Assembly (NCBI GenBank): GCA_030691985.1
Contig: JAUYDB010000295.1
Span: 1-10,587, forward strand
Source: Candidatus Omnitrophota bacterium
GTDB taxonomy: Bacteria > Omnitrophota > Gorgyraeia > 2-01-FULL-45-10
Reading direction: 5' to 3'
DNA: 10,587 nucleotides
How positions within the stretch are numbered: position 1 is the stretch's first letter; each line of letters starts with the position of its first letter. Below, piece after piece: positions 4,873 to 9,442 of the stretch. The notes below the pieces were generated by a model. The model ran no database searches. It had not been told where the DNA came from and saw nothing but the letters and a program-made list of their open reading frames with translations. Both the position numbers and the translations under genes were made by a program.

Positions 4873-6384
4873 TTAGAAACTGACGTTGACCGTCGCGATT
4901 ATGTCGGTCGCTGTCTTTTTGGCATTTGTGTAAACCTCTCCCGGCGCGAAGAACGCTCCGAGGATTCCAAAGCTCACGTCTTCCGTGTAGTCCCAATCTG
5001 CCCGCAGGTCAAGTTCCTGTCCTATAAAACCAAGGGTCTTGGCATCAGGCTGCTGATTCATATTGCCTACCAGATACCTCTGGTCGTTCCAGAACAGGTT
5101 ATAGTTGGCCTTTAAAAGAAGGCTATCGACCGGCTGAATGCTTCCGGAAAATATGAACTGGTGCTGGTTCGTGAAAGAGGCATCCGCGGTGCTGTAAACG
5201 AAATCCGGCCTCACGGGATAATCATACGATGCGTAATATCTGCCGACGAACTCGCGGATCTTGGAGTCAAATTTACCTCTATATATCGGATCCCAACCAT
5301 GGTATATACCGCTGGCAAGTTGAGGATTCGAGTCTCCGCCCTGGCCGGAATAATAGATATACTCAAATCCGCCTTTAGGTTTCCAGGAATATTTTTCGGT
5401 GAAATACCTGACCTCGCCGCTGAAATCGAGGGCGAACGCCTGCCTCGCTCTCTTATTGATTTGGCTCCTGTTACCGACATAGCTGCCGAACTGATACGCG
5501 CCCTCACCGGCAACCGTAATCCATTCTATCGGATCACCGCTCCCTCTTAATCCCAGGACGTTGATATCATTAGTGTTGTAACCGACAAGCGACCCCCATC
5601 CCTCGTTAGATTTATCTTTCTTCAAGCACCCATAACCTTCCGCTTCCGCTTTGTAAGCGTTAAATCTGTAACCGGCGTTTATGCCCCACAGGTCGACATC
5701 GTCATTCGCCTGTATGGCATTCGTATGGATATTGGACCAGAGACCCGTAATCGTCAACGGATCGTAATCCAACACGGCCTTTATAGCGTCAAATGAATTG
5801 ATGGCCGTATATTCCGGCGCGCGAAGCGCAGTGGTCGGATCCTGCTGGTTTAATCCAACGATGAATCCTTTACCGATCCAGATGTCCTGGCGTCCGATGG
5901 TCAGAGTAAGCGGCGCGTAGATGAAGTCCTTCAACGTAACATACGCAAGGTCTAGCTGAACCGCGAACTCATTAGGATTGTAGTTGTAGCCGCCGAGGCC
6001 ATTTACCCCCAAAGTGGTACCCTGCATGATGGTTTTCCCGGGATTGGCTACGGCGCCGTTGACCCAACCGTTCCCCACGTTACTATTGGTGGGATTCCAG
6101 TCCCTCTGATTGACTAACCTGATAACCGTCTGGACGTTATCAGTCAGGTCCGCATCTACCTCTACCTCGGCTACGGACATAAACCAGTTATACGCGGCTT
6201 CAGAACCAACATCGGTCCTTGTGACGTCAGGCTCCGAGATCGACCCGCGATAATCGTAATCGGATCTAAAGAGCGCTCTCATCGTGAGGTCTCCGCTGAC
6301 CTTTACGCTTTGGGTCTCGGCATAAACGCTTCCCGCAAGGCAAAGCGCGACTGCCAATACGCAAAGTACCTTTAAAAACTTCAT
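4873..6384 (-). CDS. Outer-membrane beta-barrel protein, alginate-export (AlgE-like) type porin
   Basis: The 503-residue precursor has a textbook signal peptide: KFLK, a hydrophobic core, then SVYA with cleavage expected after A22. The mature part is rich in alternating aromatic and polar residues, as expected for beta strands. It has many Gly/Asn/Asp turn segments and ends VNVSF, the C-terminal Phe signal read by the BAM machinery. The segment LTIGRQDIWIGKGFIVG (about 161-177) resembles a conserved piece of the alginate-export family. It therefore probably sits in the outer membrane as a channel for sugars or other small anionic solutes; the substrate is not predictable. AAGGAGG lies 4 bases before the ATG, the best ribosome-binding site in the window. 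With its own promoter and terminator it looks like a strongly expressed single-gene unit. Confidence 0.88.
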   Translation of the reverse strand: MKFLKVLCVLAVALCLAGSVYAETQSVKVSGDLTMRALFRSDYDYRGSISEPDVTRTDVGSEAAYNWFMSVAEVEVDADLTDNVQTVIRLVNQRDWNPTNSNVGNGWVNGAVANPGKTIMQGTTLGVNGLGGYNYNPNEFAVQLDLAYVTLKDFIYAPLTLTIGRQDIWIGKGFIVGLNQQDPTTALRAPEYTAINSFDAIKAVLDYDPLTITGLWSNIHTNAIQANDDVDLWGINAGYRFNAYKAEAEGYGCLKKDKSNEGWGSLVGYNTNDINVLGLRGSGDPIEWITVAGEGAYQFGSYVGNRSQINKRARQAFALDFSGEVRYFTEKYSWKPKGGFEYIYYSGQGGDSNPQLASGIYHGWDPIYRGKFDSKIREFVGRYYASYDYPVRPDFVYSTADASFTNQHQFIFSGSIQPVDSLLLKANYNLFWNDQRYLVGNMNQQPDAKTLGFIGQELDLRADWDYTEDVSFGILGAFFAPGEVYTNAKKTATDIIATVNVSF

Positions 6385-6624
6385 AATGCCTCCTTAAGAT
6401 TTAAAATTAAATTTATAATTAAAAAAAATAATTTATATTTCAAAGTAAGGCCAAGCTGCTTCTTGAATCCCTTATTTCCAGCACGGCCCTTCTTGACGTA
6501 TCTATTGCTTCTTTATCTATATCACCACGTCTTGATAACTTAGGGCTATTTGGCTTCACCACCTCCTCTTTCGCCAAGATTTAGGTTATCTATGGTGTTA
6601 TAGGCGCACCTAGCTTTTACACTT
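6385..6624 (-). promoter_or_regulatory. Long 5' leader of the porin mRNA
   Basis: The predicted transcript start near 6624 leaves about 240 nt before the porin ATG. The 3' part (6395-6440) is almost pure A/T. The 5' part is of mixed composition and holds a possible 40-codon reading frame. I could not match the leader to a known riboswitch class. Confidence 0.45.
6440..6562 (-). CDS. Possible small protein of 40 aa in the porin leader
   Basis: A GTG at 6560-6562 (or the next codon at 6557-6559) opens a frame of 40 codons that ends at TGA 6440-6442. The product begins VVKPNSPKLSRRGDIDKEA and ends RSSLALL; it is charged with a likely helical middle. AAGAGGAGG lies directly upstream, although its spacing to either GTG is shorter than ideal. 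It lies wholly within the predicted porin leader. I do not recognise it. It may be a real small protein, a regulatory leader peptide, or chance. Confidence 0.28.
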   Translation of the reverse strand: MVKPNSPKLSRRGDIDKEAIDTSRRAVLEIRDSRSSLALL

Positions 6625-6630
6625 AACAAA

Positions 6631-6658
6631 AGTATATCATATGTTAGGAATTTGTCAA
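6631..6658 (-). promoter_or_regulatory. Strong sigma70-type promoter of the porin gene
   Basis: A perfect -35 TTGACA (6653-6658) and a -10 TATACT (6631-6636) are 16 bp apart on the minus strand. Start of transcription would fall near 6624. This is the strongest promoter match in the window. Confidence 0.75.
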
Positions 6659-6700
6659 GCCCAATGTTAATTCGCGCTTTTCGCGCTAAACCGGATGAAA

Positions 6701-6752
6701 AATCTAACCAGGTTAGGAAAGTCGCATTGCCTGAATCTAACCTGGTTAGATT
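6701..6752. promoter_or_regulatory. Pair of operator-like palindromes upstream of the porin promoter
   Basis: The 16-bp word AATCTAACCWGGTTAG occurs at 6701-6716 and 6734-6749, 33 bp apart. Each holds the dyad CTAACC-W-GGTTAG; the right copy is a perfect 19-bp palindrome (6734-6752). A spacing of 33 bp is about three helical turns, placing both sites on one face of the DNA. They sit about 86 and 119 bp upstream of the predicted porin transcript start, and just past the PHP gene stop. Confidence 0.5.
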
Positions 6753-6762
6753 TGCTCCCCGC

Positions 6763-7407
6763 TTACGCTCTTTGCGATAAATCGGATGCATTACGAAAGA
6801 TAGCTTCGATTTCGGGTTTCTTTAATCCTAAATTCTTCAAGATCCGCCTTGCCTTGCTGTCGGAAACAAGATCGGCCGGGCTGTGGGCATCGTTGTTCAA
6901 CACAAGCTTTGCCCCTGCGGCCCTGGCTATCTTAAAAACGTGCAGGTTCGTTCGCCTATGATTCTTTCTCGTAGTAAGCTCTAAATAGACGCCCTTGGCC
7001 ATAGCCAATCTGGCGTCTTCCATGGTGATCATGCCCGGGTGGGCCAATATGTCGCATCCGGCTTTTATGGCCTGCCTATTGGTCCCCGGAAGAACCGGCT
7101 CGGATATGGTTTCGCCATGGACAATAACAATCCCGGCCCCTTTCTTTCTGGCGAATCTTACAAGAGGGGTTATATCCTGAAGAGGGACATGCGTTATCTC
7201 TACCCCTGGTATCACGCGTATCTTCCAGTGCCTGTTCAGTTCCCTGCAGACCTTGACAATTCTCGGCAGGACAAAATCGATGTTGGAAAAGTCAACGTGG
7301 TCTGTAATGGCAATGGCAGTATAACCCTTCACCTCAGCCCGCCTTACAAGCTCGCTAGGCAAGAGCGTTCCGTCAGATAAAAGTGTATGTGTGTGCAGGT
7401 CGATCAT
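6763..7407 (-). CDS. PHP-domain phosphoesterase (histidinol-phosphatase-like)
   Basis: The 214-residue protein is a stand-alone PHP domain, a trinuclear metal hydrolase fold that cleaves phosphomonoesters or phosphodiesters. All nine canonical metal ligands can be placed: H5 and H7 (HTH), D12, H37 (TDH), E70 (PGVE), H97 (VHGE), H123 (AHPG), D173 and H175 (NNDAHSP). Length fits the small YcdX/trpH/histidinol-phosphatase-like group. It is not a DNA polymerase domain and there is no fused partner. ATG 7405-7407 begins MIDLHTHT, the usual start of the family, but no clear Shine-Dalgarno is seen. It lies downstream of tRNA-Arg, separated by heptamer repeats. The physiological substrate cannot be told from the sequence. 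Confidence 0.88.
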   Translation of the reverse strand: MIDLHTHTLLSDGTLLPSELVRRAEVKGYTAIAITDHVDFSNIDFVLPRIVKVCRELNRHWKIRVIPGVEITHVPLQDITPLVRFARKKGAGIVIVHGETISEPVLPGTNRQAIKAGCDILAHPGMITMEDARLAMAKGVYLELTTRKNHRRTNLHVFKIARAAGAKLVLNNDAHSPADLVSDSKARRILKNLGLKKPEIEAIFRNASDLSQRA

Positions 7408-7429
7408 AAGTCAATAGACGCGTTTTAGC

Positions 7430-7464
7430 GCTATCCGCTCCTATACGCTAAACGCTATATGCTA
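7430..7464. repeat. Heptamer tandem repeat, left of tRNA-Arg
   Basis: About five units of the 7-bp family CTAWACG/CTATCCG lie in tandem between the PHP gene start and the tRNA, with one irregular 3-bp insertion. It is inverted relative to the array at 7567-7597. Confidence 0.75.
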
Positions 7465-7484
7465 GAAGTCAGTTTAACTCAAAT

Positions 7485-7561
7485 TGGCGCCCCTGGCCCG
7501 AGTCGAACGGGCGACACCAGGTTTAGGAAACCTGTGCTCTATCCATCTGAGCTACAGGGGC
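7485..7561 (-). tRNA. tRNA-Arg (anticodon CCT), reading AGG codons
   Basis: The minus strand folds as a complete 77-base cloverleaf. The acceptor stem GCCCCTG/CAGGGGC is fully paired. The D arm is GCTCAGATGGATAGAGC and the anticodon stem is CAGGT/ACCTG with loop TTCCTAA, so the anticodon CCT is at 7525-7527. The T arm GCCCG-TTCGACT-CGGGC is perfect. The discriminator is G and the 3' CCA is encoded (7485-7487). It is flanked on both sides by inverted heptamer arrays. Confidence 0.97.
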
Positions 7562-7566
7562 ATCAT

Positions 7567-7597
7567 TAGCGTATAGCGTTTAGCGGATAGCGTATAG
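7567..7597. repeat. Heptamer tandem repeat, right of tRNA-Arg
   Basis: Four to five units of the TAGCGNW heptamer start 6 bp beyond the 5' end of the tRNA. The array is the inverted counterpart of 7430-7464; about 20 bp match with a single mismatch. Confidence 0.8.
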
Positions 7598-7603
7598 TAA
7601 GCC

Positions 7604-7679
7604 GGGAAATCGCGGGACACAATACCTATTTCCTTTGGAATTTGTGCAAGGAAATAGGTATTGTGTCCCGCGATTTCCC
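7604..7679. repeat. 76-bp hairpin with perfect 32-bp arms
   Basis: Bases 7604-7635 and 7648-7679 are exact reverse complements around a 12-base loop. The arms begin GGGAAATCGCGGG and include GACACAATACC. The hairpin starts 25 bp downstream of the apt stop codon. No T-run follows on the minus strand, so it is better read as a REP/MITE-like palindromic repeat that could also block transcription or protect the apt mRNA end. Confidence 0.9.
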
Positions 7680-7703
7680 AGGTATTATATCCTCTGATTT
7701 CCT

Positions 7704-8228
7704 CTAGCAGTATTCATCCTTAATCAGCGATACGATGGGATAGCCTTTAAGTTTATCCCGGCCTTTGAGCGGGAGAAGCTCTATAACAAAAGCGATGCCT
7801 GCGATATTGCCGCCCATCCGCTCCACAAGCTCCACCACCGCTTTAGTGGTCCCGCCCGTGGCCAGAAGGTCGTCTACGATAAGTATTCTGTCGCCTTTTC
7901 GGAAAGCGTCCTGGTGTATTTCGAGCGTGTCTGTGCCATACTCGAGGTCATAGGTCACGGCGTGCGTTTTAAAAGGCAGCTTGCCCTTCTTCCTTACGAG
8001 CACAACCCCCGCGCCGAGTTTATATGCCACGGCGGCGCCGAATATAAAACCTCTTGCCTCGACGCTTAAGACAAAGTCTATTTTCTTATTTTTAAATTTC
8101 TTCGTAACCTCACCGATCGCCTCTTTAAACGCTTTCCTGTCCTTGAGGAGCGTGGTTATGTCTTTAAAAATAATCCCTTTCTTCGGGAAATCGGGTATGT
8201 CACGGATATATTTTTTCAGGTCAAGCAT
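7704..8228 (-). CDS. apt: Adenine phosphoribosyltransferase
   Basis: Apt salvages adenine by joining it to PRPP to give AMP and pyrophosphate in the cytoplasm. The 174-residue length is typical. The N-terminal IRDIPDFPKKGIIFKDITTLL (8-28) is the family hallmark. EARGF (57-61), RKKGKLP (79-85) and the PRPP-binding loop ILIVDDLLATGGTTKA (115-130) follow in the normal order, with the two adjacent acidic residues D119 and D120 present. ATG 8226-8228 has GGAGG about 5 bases upstream. It lies downstream of pyrK, but the 274-bp gap is filled by an inverted-repeat element, so co-transcription is uncertain. A long hairpin follows its stop. Confidence 0.95.
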   Translation of the reverse strand: MLDLKKYIRDIPDFPKKGIIFKDITTLLKDRKAFKEAIGEVTKKFKNKKIDFVLSVEARGFIFGAAVAYKLGAGVVLVRKKGKLPFKTHAVTYDLEYGTDTLEIHQDAFRKGDRILIVDDLLATGGTTKAVVELVERMGGNIAGIAFVIELLPLKGRDKLKGYPIVSLIKDEYC

Positions 8229-8278
8229 GTCGGCCTCCGAATATTTTTACGGGTCCTGCCACGGCTCGAGCCCCTCTT

Positions 8279-8445
8279 GGCCATGCGGTCAGGGGGCTTC
8301 GCCTAATTTTGTTATCAAGGAATAAAACCTTTTGGTTTTGTTATTTTAAGCATTGCACCTGCTATGGATATGACGGTCATAAACGTTTTAGGGTAGAGCA
8401 TAGTTAACAAAATTTATACGGCTCAACCCCCATGACCACATGGCC
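8279..8445. mobile_element. MITE-like element with imperfect terminal inverted repeats, between pyrK and apt
   Basis: The ends 8279-8296 (GGCCATGCGGTCAGGGGG) and 8427-8445 are inverted copies with few differences. The match continues inward to an exact 10-bp pair, AATTTTGTTA at 8305-8314 and TAACAAAATT at 8405-8414, giving terminal repeats of about 40 bp. The 90-bp core holds no credible gene. A second, direct partial copy of the end word (ATGGCCA, GGGG, GAGCCGT) is just outside the left end. No target duplication is obvious. The surrounding 8229-8502 region shows nothing else except a possible coupled mini-ORF. Confidence 0.5.
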
Positions 8446-8509
8446 ATTCAACGCTCATCTTGTCAGTATCTGCCTCTGCAAGATGAAAGATTTCCACCTG
8501 TCTCACCAC
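8423..8509 (-). other. Possible truncated or small coupled ORF after pyrK, 28 aa
   Basis: GTG codons at 8507-8509 and 8504-8506 overlap the pyrK stop codon, and GGAGGAG lies 5-6 bases upstream. The frame gives VVRQVEIFHLAEADTDKMS and then a short run from the end of the inverted-repeat element, stopping at 8423. This looks like the start of a gene cut by the element, or a chance frame. It is not recognised. Confidence 0.25.
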
Positions 8510-9321
8510 GCTATCTCCTCCGCATTAAATACCGGTCCGTCTTTGCATACCATCTTATATTCGTCGTTCGTCATTCGTCGTTCGTCATTCGTCTTGACTT
8601 TCACGGGACAGCCAAGGCAGACGCCGACGCCGCAGGCCATCCGCTCCTCAAGCGAAACCTGGCATGGTATGCGTTCAGTTTCCGCGATACGCGCAACCGC
8701 CTTCAGCATACCTGTTGGGCCGCAGGCGTATATCATAGCGTTTTGCGGATAGCGTATAGCGGATAGAAAATCTTCTAAAAAATCCGTGATCAATCCTTTT
8801 GGACCCTTTGATCCATCCTCAGTTGCTACATAAACACTTGCACCGAGTTTTTTAAAATCATTCGCACAAAGAATGTGGTCTTTTTTGCAGGCTCCAATAA
8901 AAACATCTATTTTTGGTTTTTTCCTATACGCTATACGCTCCACGCTAAACGCTAAACGCTCCGCGAGCGCGACCAACGGAGCCACTCCGATACCCCCGGC
9001 GACCAACACTACAGGTCTGTGGTCTATTGTAAAGCCGTTGCCGAGAGGCCCGATGATATCGATTGCCTCGCCGGGTCTCTTATGCGAAAGAAGCTCTGTC
9101 CCCTTGCCGACGATCTCGTAAAGCATCTCGATGCCATTCTTTAATATCCTGTGGCAGCCGAGGGGCCTGCGCAGAAACGGGTCCGTATGTTCCGAGCACC
9201 TGACCTCGACGAACTGCCCCGGTCTTATCTTTCGCGCGAGGTATAGCGATTCAATCTGCATCTTGTAGAAACCTTTCACCATCTCTTTGTTGAGCAGTAT
9301 CCGCGCCTTTAGCTGTCTCAT
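8503..9321 (-). CDS. pyrK: Dihydroorotate dehydrogenase electron-transfer subunit (PyrK)
   Basis: PyrK passes electrons from dihydroorotate oxidation (by PyrD class 1B) to NAD+ during pyrimidine synthesis. The 272-residue product has the ferredoxin-reductase layout. There is an FAD-binding barrel with RRPLG (51-55) and EIVGKGTELLS (69-79). The NAD-binding domain has LVAGGIGVAPLVALAERL (106-123) and YACGPTGML (198-206). The C-terminal [2Fe-2S] cysteines are C230, C235, C238 and C259. Three stretches, near 124-133, 187-194 and 243-255, are encoded by 7-bp tandem repeats and are not expected in the family, yet the frame stays open and all cofactor motifs are intact. ATG 9319-9321 has AAGG upstream. 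No pyrD is present in the window, so the partner gene is elsewhere. Confidence 0.93.
   Translation of the reverse strand: MRQLKARILLNKEMVKGFYKMQIESLYLARKIRPGQFVEVRCSEHTDPFLRRPLGCHRILKNGIEMLYEIVGKGTELLSHKRPGEAIDIIGPLGNGFTIDHRPVVLVAGGIGVAPLVALAERLAFSVERIAYRKKPKIDVFIGACKKDHILCANDFKKLGASVYVATEDGSKGPKGLITDFLEDFLSAIRYPQNAMIYACGPTGMLKAVARIAETERIPCQVSLEERMACGVGVCLGCPVKVKTNDERRMTNDEYKMVCKDGPVFNAEEIAW
8559..8593. repeat. Intragenic heptamer array RTTCGTC x5 in pyrK
   Basis: Five exact 7-bp units alternate ATTCGTC and GTTCGTC over 35 bp. On the coding strand they encode TNDERRMTNDE between the third and fourth Fe-S cysteines of PyrK. Confidence 0.9.
8735..8766. repeat. Intragenic heptamer array, TAGCG family, in pyrK
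   Basis: About four and a half units of the TAGCGNN family. In the coding direction they encode LSAIRYPQNA just before the MIYACGPTG strand. Confidence 0.85.
8924..8965. repeat. Intragenic heptamer array, TAGCG family, in pyrK
   Basis: Six 7-bp units fill 42 bp: CTATACG twice, CTCCACG, CTAAACG twice and CTCCGCG, written on the plus strand. The coding strand reads through in frame and gives AERLAFSVERIAYR. Confidence 0.9.
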
Positions 9322-9355
9322 CTATCGCCTTGTTATAGTTGTAATCATGCGACGC

Positions 9356-9428
9356 TTTTTAGCGTTTAGCGGATAGCGGATAGGAGAGGTCGTTTGACTT
9401 ACTAAACGCTATCCGCTATACGCTAAAA
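9356..9428. repeat. Inverted pair of heptamer arrays between endonuclease Q gene and pyrK
   Basis: TAGCG-family units at 9356-9384 and inverted units at 9402-9428 can form an imperfect stem of about 27 bp with a 17-base loop. It fills most of the 121-bp gap between the two genes. No T-run makes a clear terminator. Confidence 0.8.
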
Positions 9429-9442
9429 CCCGTTGCCTGACT

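Noticed and set aside
5161..5550. Plus-strand open frame of 129 codons inside the porin gene
   Set aside because: The porin frame covers it fully with a signal peptide and C-terminal Phe; the antisense frame has no recognisable domain.
7684..7689. TATAAT on the minus strand after apt
   Set aside because: No -35 match lies 16-18 bp upstream, and the following 76-bp palindrome would intervene before the tRNA.
8324..8339. AAAACC-TTTT-GGTTTT hairpin as a terminator between pyrK and apt
   Set aside because: The stem is only 6 bp and A/T-rich with no proper uridine tract; it is part of the core of the inverted-repeat element.
7430..9428. CRISPR array suggested by repeated short units
   Set aside because: The units are 7 bp in direct tandem without spacers, occur inside a gene, and no cas gene is present.
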